NCBI RefSeq assembly: GCF_024506435.1
Contig: NZ_JANIET010000001.1
Span: 1,178,001-1,242,000 of the forward strand
Source of the DNA: Pantoea trifolii
Lineage (GTDB): Bacteria; Pseudomonadota; Gammaproteobacteria; Enterobacterales; Enterobacteriaceae
Direction of reading: 5' to 3'
DNA: 64,000 nucleotides
The notes under the pieces are model-generated. The model worked only from the letters and a program-made list of their open reading frames with translations. It made no database searches and was not told the origin of the DNA. The first letter of the stretch is position 1, and each line of letters opens with the position of its first letter. Shown piece by piece: positions 33,569-43,535 of this stretch. Both the position numbers and the translations under genes were made by a program.

Positions 33569-34456
33569 ATGAAAATTCTTGCTACCGCCATCGCGCTTTC
33601 ATTGGGCCTGACGGCCTGTTTCGCTCAGGCGGCTGACGCTATTCCAACGCAAAAAGTGGATCAGGCACTGCACGATCGTCTGCCAGCAGAGATTAAAAGC
33701 AGCGGCAAAATGATCTCGGTGAACAACGGCTCCTTTCCTCCGTACGAGATCGTTAACGGTCCGCACTCAATGGATGGTGCCTCCGCCGATCTCACCGAAG
33801 CGCTGGCACAGCTGCTGGGCGTGAAGATTGAACATGCCACCGTCAGCGGTTTATCGGGCGTGCTCACCGGCATTAATTCTGGCCGTTACCAGATGGCGAT
33901 TGGGCCGATTGGGGATTATCCGGATCGTCAGCAGAAGGTCGATTTTATCGACTTCGTACAGGAGTTCGTGGTGTTTGGCGTGCAGAAAGGCAATCCATCC
34001 AAGATTAACGGTCTGGAAGATACCTGCGGCAAACGCATTGCGGTGATGGCGGCGGGTTCAGCGGAGCAGGTGATTCGTAAGCAGTCCGATGCCTGTGTCG
34101 CGGCGGGTAAACCGGCGGTGGTGGTGCAATCCTTTACCGATCAACCCTCATCGATTTTAGCCGTGCGCTCAAAACGCTCCGATGCCTTCTTCTCATCGCA
34201 GGCGCCACTGACTTACTTTATCGAACAGGCTAACGGTCAGCTGGAGCTGTCGGGCAAAGGCCAGAAAAACGGCTTTGGCGACATTTTCCAGGGCACCGTG
34301 GTACCGAAGGGGTCGGAACTCGGCAATGTGGTGCTGGATGCTTACAAAGAGCTGTTCAGTAACGGCACCTACGCGGCCATCATGAAGAAGTGGAAGTTAG
34401 ACGGCAACGTGTTGCAGCAACCGGGACGTAACCTGGCGCAAGGGGCAGCAAAATGA
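33569..34456 (+). CDS. ABC transporter, family 3 substrate-binding protein
   Basis: 295 residues with a Sec signal (MKILATAIALSLGLTACFAQA, cleavage probably before ADA). The core is SBP_bac_3: ISVNNGSFPPYEIVNG, DLTEALAQLLGVKIEHA, INSGRYQMAIGPIGDYPDRQQKVDFIDF and the second lobe from KINGLEDTCGKRIAVMAAGSAEQVI. Members bind amino acids or opines; the residues that set ligand choice cannot be read safely. Its stop overlaps the permease start by four bases. It is 19 bases downstream of the amidase gene. Confidence 0.85.
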   Translation: MKILATAIALSLGLTACFAQAADAIPTQKVDQALHDRLPAEIKSSGKMISVNNGSFPPYEIVNGPHSMDGASADLTEALAQLLGVKIEHATVSGLSGVLTGINSGRYQMAIGPIGDYPDRQQKVDFIDFVQEFVVFGVQKGNPSKINGLEDTCGKRIAVMAAGSAEQVIRKQSDACVAAGKPAVVVQSFTDQPSSILAVRSKRSDAFFSSQAPLTYFIEQANGQLELSGKGQKNGFGDIFQGTVVPKGSELGNVVLDAYKELFSNGTYAAIMKKWKLDGNVLQQPGRNLAQGAAK

Positions 34457-35412
34457 GTCCGGTCACCAACAATTCGCGAGCCAGGGATAAGGCCGACGTG
34501 CAGCAGCGCGATGTGGCTTTTGCCCGCAGTGCGCCCACTTATGGGCGCTGGATCTCATGGATTTTGGTGCTGGTTATTGCCGCAGACTTCCTCTGGCTGG
34601 TGGCGACCAACCCCAATTTTGAGTGGAACGTCGTGCTACAGTGGTTCACCGAAGGTTCGGTGATGAAAGGCCTGCAGGTTACGCTCGGCTTAACGGTGGT
34701 GTCGATGATTCTTGGCACGCTGCTGGGGCTGTTGCTGGGCGTGTGGCGTCTTTCGGATAACAAATTGCTGAGCGGCTTATCGTCGCTCTACATCTGGTTT
34801 TTCCGTGGTACGCCGCTGCTGGTGCAGCTGATCTTTTGGTACAACCTGTCGACGCTGTTTCCCACGATCTCGATCACTATTCCGTGGACGGATATCACCT
34901 TTGCCAGCTGGAATACCAACGATCTGATTACGCCATTGACCGCAGCGATTGCTGGACTGGCGCTTAATGAAGCGGCCTATATGGCCGAGATCATTCGCGC
35001 TGGCTTACTGTCAGTGGATAACGGTCAGGTTGAAACCACGCAGGCGTTTGGCATGAGCCGCAGCCGCGCGCTGCGCCGTGTCATCATTCCACAGGCGATG
35101 CGTTCGATCATTCCGCCAACCGGCAACCAGTTGATTAGCATGATCAAAGCGACCTCGCTGGTGAGTGTGATCGCCATGGGCGATCTGTTGTACTCGGTGC
35201 AGGCCGTGTATAACCGCACCTTTGAAATTATCCCGATGTTGATGGTCGCGGTGATCTGGTATCTGTTTATCACCTCGATTCTCAATGTCGGCCAGTCTGC
35301 CATCGAGCGTTACTACGCACGCGGCACTACCCGCACGGTGGTGAACAAACGTCGTGTTGCCGCTAACGAAGCCGCGCCAGCCGTCGCGCACCGTCTGAAG
35401 GAGGATGTATGA
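34453..35412 (+). CDS. Amino-acid-type ABC transporter permease
   Basis: 319 residues, longer than the about 220 of typical HisM/GlnP permeases because of an N-terminal extension of about 40 residues and an early extra membrane helix (about 34-52). The LKG-like [35 protein letters not shown] and the EAA loop ([20 protein letters not shown], about 175-195) are intact. It works with the next gene's ATPase. Start and stop overlap its neighbours by four bases. Confidence 0.88.
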   Translation: MSPVTNNSRARDKADVQQRDVAFARSAPTYGRWISWILVLVIAADFLWLVATNPNFEWNVVLQWFTEGSVMKGLQVTLGLTVVSMILGTLLGLLLGVWRLSDNKLLSGLSSLYIWFFRGTPLLVQLIFWYNLSTLFPTISITIPWTDITFASWNTNDLITPLTAAIAGLALNEAAYMAEIIRAGLLSVDNGQVETTQAFGMSRSRALRRVIIPQAMRSIIPPTGNQLISMIKATSLVSVIAMGDLLYSVQAVYNRTFEIIPMLMVAVIWYLFITSILNVGQSAIERYYARGTTRTVVNKRRVAANEAAPAVAHRLKEDV

Positions 35413-36179
35413 GTGACGTTCAGCCGCTGGTGCGTGCGCGTAATGTGCAGAAGAGTTATGGCGATAATGAGGTGCTGAAAGGCATCGATCTCGATGTGTT
35501 TCCCGGTGAAGTGGTGGTGATTCTCGGGCCATCGGGTTCGGGTAAATCTACCTTTTTGCGCTGCATTAATCATCTGGAAGACATGAATGCCGGTTCGATT
35601 ATGGTGGGTGACGACCAGATCGGGTACGAGCTGAAGCGCGGTATTTTGCATCGCCTGTCGGCGCGTAAAATTGCTCATCAGCGTCAGAAAATCGGTATGG
35701 TGTTTCAGCAGTTCAACCTCTATCCGCATATGACGGTGCTGCAAAACATCATTGAAGCGCCGATTGGTGTGCACAAATTTGCGCGGCAGGACGCGCTCAA
35801 GCATGCCCGTGAACTGCTGGCGACCGTGGGATTGAGTGACAAAGCCGATGCCTGGCCGCGTCATCTGTCAGGGGGGCAACAGCAGCGTGTGGCGATTGCG
35901 CGTGCGCTGGCGATTAAACCGGCGCTGATGCTGTTCGATGAACCCACTTCGGCACTCGATCCGGAGTTAGTCGGCGAAGTGCTGGCCACCATGCGCACAT
36001 TAGCCGATCAAGGTCTGACCATGATTGTGGTGACCCATGAAATTGGTTTCGCGCGTGAGGCGGCCGATCGCGTGGTGTTTATGGATGGTGGCGTGGTGGT
36101 GGAGCAGGGCAGTCCGGAGCAAGTGATTGGTAATCCGCAGCATCCGCGCACGCAGGCGTTTCTCAGCCGCTTTATTTAG
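35409..36179 (+). CDS. Amino-acid-type ABC transporter ATPase
   Basis: 256 residues with Walker [10 protein letters not shown] (about 40-48), Q-loop [14 protein letters not shown], signature [15 protein letters not shown], Walker [13 protein letters not shown] and the switch His in VVTHEIGF. A short insertion ([16 protein letters not shown]) follows the Walker A region, as in some opine/amino-acid importers. It is the last gene before tatE. This is not the paralogue of gltL downstream, which lacks that insertion. Confidence 0.9.
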   Translation: MSDVQPLVRARNVQKSYGDNEVLKGIDLDVFPGEVVVILGPSGSGKSTFLRCINHLEDMNAGSIMVGDDQIGYELKRGILHRLSARKIAHQRQKIGMVFQQFNLYPHMTVLQNIIEAPIGVHKFARQDALKHARELLATVGLSDKADAWPRHLSGGQQQRVAIARALAIKPALMLFDEPTSALDPELVGEVLATMRTLADQGLTMIVVTHEIGFAREAADRVVFMDGGVVVEQGSPEQVIGNPQHPRTQAFLSRFI

Positions 36180-36273
36180 GCGGTCTCACTCTGTTACAGA
36201 TTGCAGTTGAGGCCGTTTATAAACTGCGCGTTAATAGTCAGGTCGGTTTTTCACATTGGTTGAAAGGTAAATT

Positions 36274-36477
36274 ATGGAAGGTATCAGTATTGCCAAACTG
36301 CTGATCATCGGTGCGCTCATCGTACTGCTTTTTGGCACCAACAAGTTACGTTCACTGGGTGGCGATCTGGGTTCCGCAATCAAAGGCTTTAAGAAAGCCA
36401 TGAAAGATGATGAATCCGGCGCATCCAAAAGCAGCGTTGAAGAAGCGCCTGCTGAACGTGTCAGCCACAAAGAGTAA
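36274..36477 (+). CDS. tatE: Sec-independent translocase TatE
   Basis: 67 residues: one N-terminal membrane helix ([18 protein letters not shown]) followed by the amphipathic helix [20 protein letters not shown] and an acidic tail ending RVSHKE, as in E. coli TatE. TatE is a TatA-like pore component of twin-arginine export. AAGGTAAATT precedes the ATG. Locus position between ybeM and lipA is conserved, though other genes have been inserted on both sides. Confidence 0.93.
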   Translation: MEGISIAKLLIIGALIVLLFGTNKLRSLGGDLGSAIKGFKKAMKDDESGASKSSVEEAPAERVSHKE

Positions 36478-36524
36478 TCTCTGCGCCGAACGTCAATAAG
36501 TGTAAATATTTATTACGTTGATAA

Positions 36525-36560
36525 AAAACCAGACTGTTGTCAGTCTGGTTTTTGATTTTT
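36525..36560. terminator. Bidirectional terminator between tatE and the Ig-like gene
   Basis: AAAACCAGACTG (36525-36536) and CAGTCTGGTTTT (36541-36552) form a 12-base stem with a TTGT loop. T tracts flank it on both strands, so it serves both convergent genes. Confidence 0.92.
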
Positions 36561-36566
36561 TGCGTC

Positions 36567-37613
36567 TTAGTGCCAAACAATGCTGGCAACACCTTGTTCA
36601 TGTAGATCAAACAAGCTGGTGTGAACCATTGATGGATAGGTAGTGATCCCATCCTGGGTTTGCCAGTCATCAAGCATCAGGTCAGTTAAAACCAACGGCA
36701 ACAGTGACACTGGCGTTTCATCCTGTGGAGGGACCCAGTCGATTAGCGCCGCATCAATCATATCCAGCTGACCGTCCTCGATTGGCAACAGAATGATGCT
36801 GGGTTTGGCTTCGATGACAAATAGCCAGTCGATTTTGTTGCCAACCACGCCCTGCGCACTGGTCGGCATGGCACTGAACGTATGCTGAGCGGCGGGCAAA
36901 TCCGCAGGCAGTGCAAACTGCCATTGACCGTCATCCGCAATCTCTTGGCTTCCAACCAGCACATCATCAATGTAGAAAAGCAAGATAGAACCTACAGGCG
37001 CATCACCACTGAATAGGGTATTGCCGTTTTTATCCTGTGTATTGCGGTTGATGGTTACTTCGCTCTCCACTGCGGCAAGCGTTGTGATCGTTACCCACGA
37101 TGCTGGTTCGCTGGCAGGCTGTTCAGGCAATGCCAACAGTTCATGTATCGCCACGTCAATAAATTGCGGGTTGGATTCTGCTGCCCAGTTTGATGAAACT
37201 GGCATCGCAATCTCCGCCCCCAGCAGCTCAAAGTTCCATTGGTTTTCTGCATCATATGCAATCAATGAATGCGTCATGTGCAGGGTTGGGGACGGGGAGA
37301 TTGCTGGCAGGATCGTCACTGCTGGCTGAGCAAGGGCCACTTCCGCGTTAACCCACGCCTTTTCAGGAAGCGGCAGTTGCAGATGCATCTCGTTGTAGCG
37401 ATGCTCAATACTGATGGCGGTAGCGATAAAGGCATTGGCACAGGACGCGTGCGCTGACGTATAGGGATTGGTGATGTCTTTCGGCGTGGTGCGCATTTTT
37501 AGCGCCTCCAGGCTCTCTTCTGATGTGCCATATTGCCGCACTTCTGAGGATGGACCTGACACATCCGGTGCTCGTAGTACATCGAGCGCCTTTATATGAA
37601 AGGAAGTTTGCAT
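36567..37613 (-). CDS. Orphan protein with a bacterial Ig-like domain
   Basis: 348 residues with no signal peptide and no membrane segment. Residues about 215-275 (VTINRNTQDKNGNTLFSGDAPVGSILLFYIDDVLVGSQEIADDGQWQFALPADL, then HTFSAMPTSAQGVVG) have the rhythm of the Ig-like repeats found in large BapA/SiiE-type adhesins. The N-terminal about 210 residues show no family I can name. The C-terminus (about 295-348) contains IDWVPPQDETPVSLLPLVLTDLMLDD, close to the layout seen near the ends of such adhesins. The gene sits in the tatE-lipA gap, where E. coli has no such gene. Function is unknown; an adhesin-derived or effector-like role is only a guess. Confidence 0.6.
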   Translation of the reverse strand: MQTSFHIKALDVLRAPDVSGPSSEVRQYGTSEESLEALKMRTTPKDITNPYTSAHASCANAFIATAISIEHRYNEMHLQLPLPEKAWVNAEVALAQPAVTILPAISPSPTLHMTHSLIAYDAENQWNFELLGAEIAMPVSSNWAAESNPQFIDVAIHELLALPEQPASEPASWVTITTLAAVESEVTINRNTQDKNGNTLFSGDAPVGSILLFYIDDVLVGSQEIADDGQWQFALPADLPAAQHTFSAMPTSAQGVVGNKIDWLFVIEAKPSIILLPIEDGQLDMIDAALIDWVPPQDETPVSLLPLVLTDLMLDDWQTQDGITTYPSMVHTSLFDLHEQGVASIVWH

Positions 37614-37760
37614 AATCTGACCTTCAAAAAATACACTGAGAAAAAATGAACAGGCTCTTATGGCCTCAGCGGTTAAAGCGTCAGGTTTGCGACAAAGATT
37701 AAGTGGGTGTGGGGGGATTTTTGCGATTGCGCCCTATTAAGAACGCAATCGCGAGGAATA

Positions 37761-38726
37761 TTACTTAACTTCCAGACCTTTGGCCTGCATATCGGCGTGA
37801 TAAGACGAGCGCACAAACGGGCCGCAGGCAGCATGGGTGAAGCCCATCGCCATCGCTTCCTCTTTCATCCCATCAAACTCGGCTGGGCTAACGTAGCGCT
37901 GTACCGGCAAGTGGTGACGGCTCGGTTGCAGATACTGTCCCAGCGTCAGCATGGTGACGCCGTGGCGACGCAGATCGCGCATCACTTCAATGATCTCGGC
38001 ATTGGTTTCGCCAAGGCCCACCATCAAACCCGATTTTGTCGGGATATCCGGATGTGCTTCTTTGAAACGCTCCAGCAGCTTCAGTGACCAATCGTAGTTG
38101 GCGCCTGGGCGGACCTGACGGTAAACGCGCGGCACGTTTTCCAGATTGTGGTTAAACACATCAGGTGGCGTCGCGGTGAGGATGTCCAGCGCGCGATCCA
38201 TACGACCACGAAAGTCCGGCACCAGCGTTTCAATTTTGATGGTTGGGCTTTTTTCGCGAATCGCGCTGATGCAGTCGGCAAAGTGCTGAGCACCGCCGTC
38301 GCGCAGGTCATCACGATCCACCGAAGTAATCACCACATAACGCAGCGCCATATCGGCGATGGTTTGGGCCAGTTTCAGCGGTTCGTTGGCGTCAGGCATA
38401 TTCGGACGGCCATGGGCCACGTCGCAGAATGGGCAGCGGCGGGTACAAATTGCGCCGAGGATCATAAAGGTCGCGGTGCCGTGGTTAAAACACTCGGCAA
38501 GGTTAGGGCAGGAGGCTTCTTCACACACTGAGTGCAGACCGTTTTTACGCATCGCGGCTTTGATGCCCTGAATGCGGCTGGAATCCGCAGGCAGTTTGAT
38601 CTTCATCCATTCCGGCTTACGCAGAATTTCTTCACGCTCAACCATCACGGTTTTCACCGGGATTAGCGCCATTTTGTCGGCATCGCGATACTTGACGCCA
38701 CGTTCCATCTGAATTGGTTTACTCAT
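37761..38726 (-). CDS. lipA: Lipoyl synthase LipA
   Basis: 321 residues, a radical-SAM enzyme with both iron-sulfur cluster motifs: N-terminal auxiliary cluster cysteines in [12 protein letters not shown] (about 68-79) and the radical [11 protein letters not shown] (about 94-101). It inserts sulfur into octanoyl groups on lipoyl domains of pyruvate and 2-oxoglutarate dehydrogenases. The RSSYHAD motif near the C-terminus (SSYHADMQA) is conserved. lipA follows lipB without the LysR gene ybeF that separates them in E. coli. Confidence 0.97.
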   Translation of the reverse strand: MSKPIQMERGVKYRDADKMALIPVKTVMVEREEILRKPEWMKIKLPADSSRIQGIKAAMRKNGLHSVCEEASCPNLAECFNHGTATFMILGAICTRRCPFCDVAHGRPNMPDANEPLKLAQTIADMALRYVVITSVDRDDLRDGGAQHFADCISAIREKSPTIKIETLVPDFRGRMDRALDILTATPPDVFNHNLENVPRVYRQVRPGANYDWSLKLLERFKEAHPDIPTKSGLMVGLGETNAEIIEVMRDLRRHGVTMLTLGQYLQPSRHHLPVQRYVSPAEFDGMKEEAMAMGFTHAACGPFVRSSYHADMQAKGLEVK

Positions 38727-38902
38727 AAATCTGCAGGTTCCGGTCGGGATTGCGATTTGAAAGCTTCCTCACTCAAACTGAGAACCAGGCTTTCAACTTT
38801 TTTTGAAAATATGGCAAAAATTATATCATCTCGTCTGCCCATAAGCAGCCGATTAGCCAGTGCAAAAGTTACAATTTTGTAAATGCGCACGTACAGTCAA
38901 GG

Positions 38903-39553
38903 TCAGACTGCGGCATCACTTTGCCATTCCAGTTGGGTAAATCCGGTCAAACGGGCGAAATGCTGCACCAGACGCGGCTGCACATCGGCGGGCGTAACGC
39001 CCGGCTGCAGCTGGCTGAGCTGCGTCATCTGCATTCCGGCATAACCGCACGGATTGATGCGCAGGAAGGGCGCGAGATCCATCGCCACATTCAGCGCCAG
39101 GCCGTGAAACGAGCAGCCTTTACGGATGCGCAGCCCCAGCGAACAAATCTTGTCATCGCCCACGTACACGCCTGGCGCATCCGGTCGCGCACGGGCGCGG
39201 ATGTTGTAGTCGGCTAGCGTGGCGATCACCGTTTCTTCCAGTGCTGTCACCAACTCACGCACGCCCATCTTGCGGCGTTTCACGTCGATCAGCACATACA
39301 TCACCTGTTGGCCGGGGCCATGGTAGGTGACCTGGCCGCCGCGATCGCTTTGTACCACCGGAATATCGCCCGGCATCAGCAGATGTTCGGCTTTACCTGC
39401 CTGACCTTGGGTAAACACGGGATGATGTTCCACCAGCCAGATTTCATCGGCGGTGTTGCTGTCGCGTTGATCGGTAAAGTGATGCATCGCATCGGAGATG
39501 GGTTGCCAATCGCGCTGGCCGAGTTGACGAACAAGAAGCGTATTAGCTGACAA
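38903..39553 (-). CDS. lipB: Octanoyltransferase LipB
   Basis: 216 residues. Catalytic Lys and Cys are seen in [15 protein letters not shown] (about 133-147) and [10 protein letters not shown] (about 167-176). The [11 protein letters not shown] block (about 71-81) is a hallmark. It moves octanoate from acyl carrier protein to lipoyl domains, the step before LipA. It lies 69 bases after ybeD. Confidence 0.97.
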   Translation of the reverse strand: MSANTLLVRQLGQRDWQPISDAMHHFTDQRDSNTADEIWLVEHHPVFTQGQAGKAEHLLMPGDIPVVQSDRGGQVTYHGPGQQVMYVLIDVKRRKMGVRELVTALEETVIATLADYNIRARARPDAPGVYVGDDKICSLGLRIRKGCSFHGLALNVAMDLAPFLRINPCGYAGMQMTQLSQLQPGVTPADVQPRLVQHFARLTGFTQLEWQSDAAV

Positions 39554-39622
39554 AGCAGAGATCCGGTAAAGAGTGGAAGGCAGAGTATAACGCTGGCAAA
39601 GCGGACTTTGCCAGCGCCAGAA

Positions 39623-39886
39623 TTACAGCACCATACGCACGATTTCGATGTTGCCCAGCTCTTCGTACAGGGTTTCAACCTGCTCAATGTGGGTGGCGAT
39701 GATGGTAATGGAAACCGAGTGATAGTTGCCTTTGCTGCTTGGCTTAACATCCGGTTTGTAATCGCCTGGCGCGTGGCGCTGCACCACTTCAACCACTTGA
39801 TCAACCAGCTCCGGTTGCGCCAAACCCATCACTTTGTAGGTGAAAGGCGTAGGGAATTCGAGCAGTTCATTCAATTTGGTTTTCAT
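39623..39886 (-). CDS. ybeD: DUF493 protein YbeD
   Basis: 87 residues identical in plan to E. coli Ybe[28 protein letters not shown] and the C-terminal [17 protein letters not shown]. It has a ferredoxin-like ACT-type fold. Its exact role is unknown; the neighbouring dacA and lipB genes do not explain it. It is conserved in this gene order in many Enterobacterales. Confidence 0.95.
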   Translation of the reverse strand: MKTKLNELLEFPTPFTYKVMGLAQPELVDQVVEVVQRHAPGDYKPDVKPSSKGNYHSVSITIIATHIEQVETLYEELGNIEIVRMVL

Positions 39887-39983
39887 ACATTGACTCCGGT
39901 GCTTAAAAAAACAGGCTCCCGCCGAGGCGGGAGCAAAGATAGTAGCTTATTTGGGGGCAAATTGGCGTTTTTTCAAGCGCGCC

Positions 39984-41195
39984 TTAGCCAAACCAGTGGT
40001 GGAACATCAGTTTGATGTAATCGATGATGCGGCCGAAGAAACCGCCTTCTTTCACTTCGTTCAGCACCACCAGCGGACGCTGTTCAACGGTTTTGCCATC
40101 CAACTGGAAGTTGATGCTGCCCACGACCTGATTTTTCTGCAGCGGTGCGTGCAGTTCAGTGTTGTTCAGCACATAGCTGGCTTTCAGGTCTTTCATGCGG
40201 CCACGTGGGATGGTCAGATAGGCATCTTTTTCCACGCCCAGCTGAACACGATCGCTGTCACCGAACCACACGGGCTCAGACGCAAATTCTTTGCCTGCTT
40301 TCAGCGGTGCCACGGTTTCGAAGAAGCGGAAGCCCCACGTCAGCAATTTCTTGCTCTCGGTTTCACGGCCTTTATAAGTCCGACCGCCCATCACTGCGGA
40401 GATCAAACGCATCTGGCCTTCAGTGGCAGAGGCAACCAGGTTGTAGCCCGCTGCGTCTGTGTGACCAGTTTTGATGCCATCCACGTTCAGGCTGGTATCC
40501 CACAGCAAACCGTTGCGGTTAGTCTGCTTGATGTTGTTAAAGGTGAAATCTTTTTCACGGTAAACCGCGTACTCATCGGGCACGTCACGGATCAGCGCCT
40601 GGCCGATCAACGCCATATCGCGCGGCGAACTGTATTGGCCTTCGGCATCCAAACCGTGCACGGTCTGGAAGTGGGTGTTTTTCAGGCCCAATGCGCCAAC
40701 GTAGTTGTTCATCAGGTTAACGAATGCGTCCTGGCTGCCGGCAACATAATCCGCCATCGCCACACAAGCGTCGTTACCTGATTGCAGCACGATGCCGCGC
40801 GTCAGCTGAGAAACCGGTACACGATCGCCAGGCTTTAGGAACATCAGGGATGAACCTTTGAATACCGGATTACCGGTTGCCCAGGCATCTTTGCCCACGG
40901 TCACGATGTCATCGTTATGGATTTTGCCCGCTTTGACCGCCTGACCAATAACGTAGCTGGTCATCATTTTGGTCAAACTTGCCGGATCGCGGCGTGCATC
41001 CGCGTTCTTTTCGGCCAGCACTTTGCCGGAGTTATAGTCGATCAGCACATAAGCTTCAGCATCAATGTCCGGTACGCCCGGAATCATAGTCTTAAGGTTA
41101 ATATCGTCCGCAAAAGCGGCATGGCTGAGAGAAAGAGCGACCAGTGATCCCACTGTCAGGCGTTTCAGAAAACGAGAAGGTTTCAGCGTATTCAT
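39984..41195 (-). CDS. dacA: D-alanyl-D-alanine carboxypeptidase DacA (PBP5)
   Basis: The ATG at 41195 gives 403 residues, the E. coli length; a longer frame to 41306 has no support. A signal peptide (about 1-28) precedes the penicillin-binding core: SLTK (SxxK, about 71-74), SGN (QSGNDA, about 137-139) and KTG ([12 protein letters not shown], about 239-241). The C-terminal region ends in an amphipathic helix [18 protein letters not shown] that anchors the protein to the inner membrane. It trims pentapeptides in the sacculus. The gene runs toward ybeD. Confidence 0.97.
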   Translation of the reverse strand: MNTLKPSRFLKRLTVGSLVALSLSHAAFADDINLKTMIPGVPDIDAEAYVLIDYNSGKVLAEKNADARRDPASLTKMMTSYVIGQAVKAGKIHNDDIVTVGKDAWATGNPVFKGSSLMFLKPGDRVPVSQLTRGIVLQSGNDACVAMADYVAGSQDAFVNLMNNYVGALGLKNTHFQTVHGLDAEGQYSSPRDMALIGQALIRDVPDEYAVYREKDFTFNNIKQTNRNGLLWDTSLNVDGIKTGHTDAAGYNLVASATEGQMRLISAVMGGRTYKGRETESKKLLTWGFRFFETVAPLKAGKEFASEPVWFGDSDRVQLGVEKDAYLTIPRGRMKDLKASYVLNNTELHAPLQKNQVVGSINFQLDGKTVEQRPLVVLNEVKEGGFFGRIIDYIKLMFHHWFG

Positions 41196-41312
41196 GTTCA
41201 GGACTACAACATCCGTGGGTTTAGAGTGAAAAAAGTGCCTAACTATAGCAAACGCCCGATCGGGCGACATCTTGCTTTGCAAATCAGTTTCAGCAGGAAA
41301 TGTCACTGTCCG

Positions 41313-42404
41313 TTACATTGATGGACGGGCAGTGGTAATAAATGAGCTCATTTGCGCTTCAGTGTTTAGACGCTGCTGCAACGCGGCGGCTTCGGCACGG
41401 CTTTGATAGCCACCTAACTGAATACGATAGACGTTGCCATTGGCTTCAACGGCGCCCGGTACGCCAAAACGTTTACCCAGGCTTTCCGCCAGCTGGCGCG
41501 CCCGCGCTGGATCGTTAATCGCACCAACCTGCACCACATAACCGCTGCCAGCATGGGCATTCTGGCTGCTGGCAGGCGCGGCTACGGCTGGTGCGGGAGA
41601 GGTTGGTGCTGCTGGCGCGGCAACCGGCTCGCTGCCTTCCAGCACACCCGTGGCTAACGGCTGCGGCGCACCGAGAAAACCGCTGCTTTGCACTGGCGCA
41701 CCCATGCTGTCACTGCTTTGCAAGGTGCTGTTATCTACGGCGCGCACATCTTGCGGTGCAGGCGCGGGTGCCGCATTGGCGCTACCGCCCATCATCACCA
41801 TACCGCCGCCGAGGTCCGGACGCGCGGGCAGGGCATAGCTCTGTTTGGCGACGGTGGTTCCGATGGTGCCGGGACCAGAAACTGAGCCATCCGGAGCCAC
41901 TTTGATGTAATCAACGCGCACGCGGGTATTGTTAGAGATATTCAGGCGATCGCCCGCCGCACGCGACAGGTCGATAATGCGGCCTGGCGTATAAGGACCG
42001 CGATCGTTAACGCGCACCACAATCTGGCGACCGTTGGCGAGGTTAGTGACGCGCACATAGCTCGGCAGCGGCAGCGTAGGGTGCGCGGCAGTCATGCCTT
42101 CCGGATCGTAAGATTCACCGATAGCAGTGCGATTACCCTGCGCTTCGTCACCGTACCAGGTGGCTAAACCCACTTCACTGTAGTTCGACGGATCTTTGAT
42201 CACGCGGTAGTTTTTACCGTTGACGCTGTAATCCTGGCTGGTGGAAGGATTGATAGGTTCATAGCGTGGTTCCACGCCAGGAATTTCCACTACCGGGCCG
42301 TTATAGGCCGATTGCGGTGGCGCAGTATTATTCTGCGGTTCCGGTGTGGAACAGGCAGCCAGTACCAATGATGCCAGTGCAACCCCAAGCCAGTCCTTAC
42401 GCAT
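41313..42404 (-). CDS. rlpA: Septal-ring lytic transglycosylase RlpA
   Basis: 363 residues, a lipoprotein with lipobox LVLAACST (Cys18). A double-psi beta-barrel (about 75-165; GLATWYGDEAQGNRTAIGESYD and VRVNDRGPYTPGRIIDLSRAA) holds the catalytic Asp/His region, and a SPOR domain at the C-terminus (about 285-360; GYVVQVGAINDPARARQLAESLGKRF) binds denuded glycan at the septum. Between them is an Ala/Pro-rich linker. It lies 10 bases after mrdB. Confidence 0.95.
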   Translation of the reverse strand: MRKDWLGVALASLVLAACSTPEPQNNTAPPQSAYNGPVVEIPGVEPRYEPINPSTSQDYSVNGKNYRVIKDPSNYSEVGLATWYGDEAQGNRTAIGESYDPEGMTAAHPTLPLPSYVRVTNLANGRQIVVRVNDRGPYTPGRIIDLSRAAGDRLNISNNTRVRVDYIKVAPDGSVSGPGTIGTTVAKQSYALPARPDLGGGMVMMGGSANAAPAPAPQDVRAVDNSTLQSSDSMGAPVQSSGFLGAPQPLATGVLEGSEPVAAPAAPTSPAPAVAAPASSQNAHAGSGYVVQVGAINDPARARQLAESLGKRFGVPGAVEANGNVYRIQLGGYQSRAEAAALQQRLNTEAQMSSFITTARPSM

Positions 42405-42414
42405 GTGCAGCCTC

Positions 42415-43533
42415 TTAAACGCTTTTAGATAACATTTTTCGATGAGTATGGATCGACATCACAATGCCAAATCCAGCCATTAACACAATCAATGCCGATC
42501 CGCCGTAGCTCACCAGCGGCAGCGGTACGCCAACCACCGGTAAGATACCACTTACCATGCCAATGTTAACGAAAACATAAACGAATAAAATCAGCATCAA
42601 ACCGCCCGCCATCACGCGACCAAAGGTGGTCTGCGCACGCGCAGCGATAATCAGTCCGCGCATGATCAGCAGCAAATAGAGTACCAGCAATAACAACACG
42701 CCAACCAGGCCGAGTTCTTCCGCTAACACGGCAAAAATAAAGTCGGTATGACGCTCAGGCAGGAATTCCAGCTGCGATTGGGTGCCATGCAGCCAGCCTT
42801 TGCCGCGCAGGCCACCGGAACCGATAGCAATCTTCGACTGAATAATGTGATAACCGGCGCCGAGCGGGTCGCTTTCCGGGTCCAGCAGCATCATCACGCG
42901 GTCACGCTGATAATCGTGCATCAGGAAGAACCACAAAATCGGGATAAAGGCCGCCACCAGCAGCACGGCGATACCAATTAGCTTCCAGCTCATACCGGAT
43001 AAAAACAGCACAAATAGACCGGAAGCGGCGATCAGAATCGACGTACCCAAGTCTGGCTGTGCCGCCACCAGCAGCGTTGGCATGAAAATCAACACCAGCG
43101 CGATGCCGGTGTTTTTCAGCGTCGGCGGACAGACATCGCGGTTAATAAAGCGCGCCACCATAAGTGGCACGGCAATCTTGGCGATCTCCGAGGGCTGGAA
43201 GCGCACAAAACCCAAATCGAGCCAGCGCTGTGCGCCTTTACTGATGTGGCCAAAGGCATCCACCGCGATCAGCAATATCACGCAGACAATATAGAGATAG
43301 GGCGCCCAGCTTTCATAGACGCGCGGCGGCACCTGCGCCAGCACCAGCATGATGACGATGCCCATGGCAATCTGCCCGAACTTACGCTCGGTCATGCCGG
43401 GATCCTGTCCGCTGGCGCTCCAGATGACAATGGCGCTGTAGGTCAGCAAGCTGAGAATGATCAGCATAAACAGCGGGTCGATATGGATGCGCGTCCAGAT
43501 CGATCTTTTCTGCGGACTATCGTTCATGGACAT
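42415..43533 (-). CDS. mrdB: Peptidoglycan glycosyltransferase RodA (MrdB)
   Basis: 372 residues, or 370 from the second ATG at 43527, which matches the E. coli start MTDNPNKK better. A SEDS-family polymerase with about ten membrane segments; conserved [21 protein letters not shown] and [17 protein letters not shown]. It polymerises glycan strands for cell elongation with PBP2, encoded two bases upstream (mrdA). Confidence 0.97.
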   Translation of the reverse strand: MSMNDSPQKRSIWTRIHIDPLFMLIILSLLTYSAIVIWSASGQDPGMTERKFGQIAMGIVIMLVLAQVPPRVYESWAPYLYIVCVILLIAVDAFGHISKGAQRWLDLGFVRFQPSEIAKIAVPLMVARFINRDVCPPTLKNTGIALVLIFMPTLLVAAQPDLGTSILIAASGLFVLFLSGMSWKLIGIAVLLVAAFIPILWFFLMHDYQRDRVMMLLDPESDPLGAGYHIIQSKIAIGSGGLRGKGWLHGTQSQLEFLPERHTDFIFAVLAEELGLVGVLLLLVLYLLLIMRGLIIAARAQTTFGRVMAGGLMLILFVYVFVNIGMVSGILPVVGVPLPLVSYGGSALIVLMAGFGIVMSIHTHRKMLSKSV

Positions 43534-43535
43534 TG

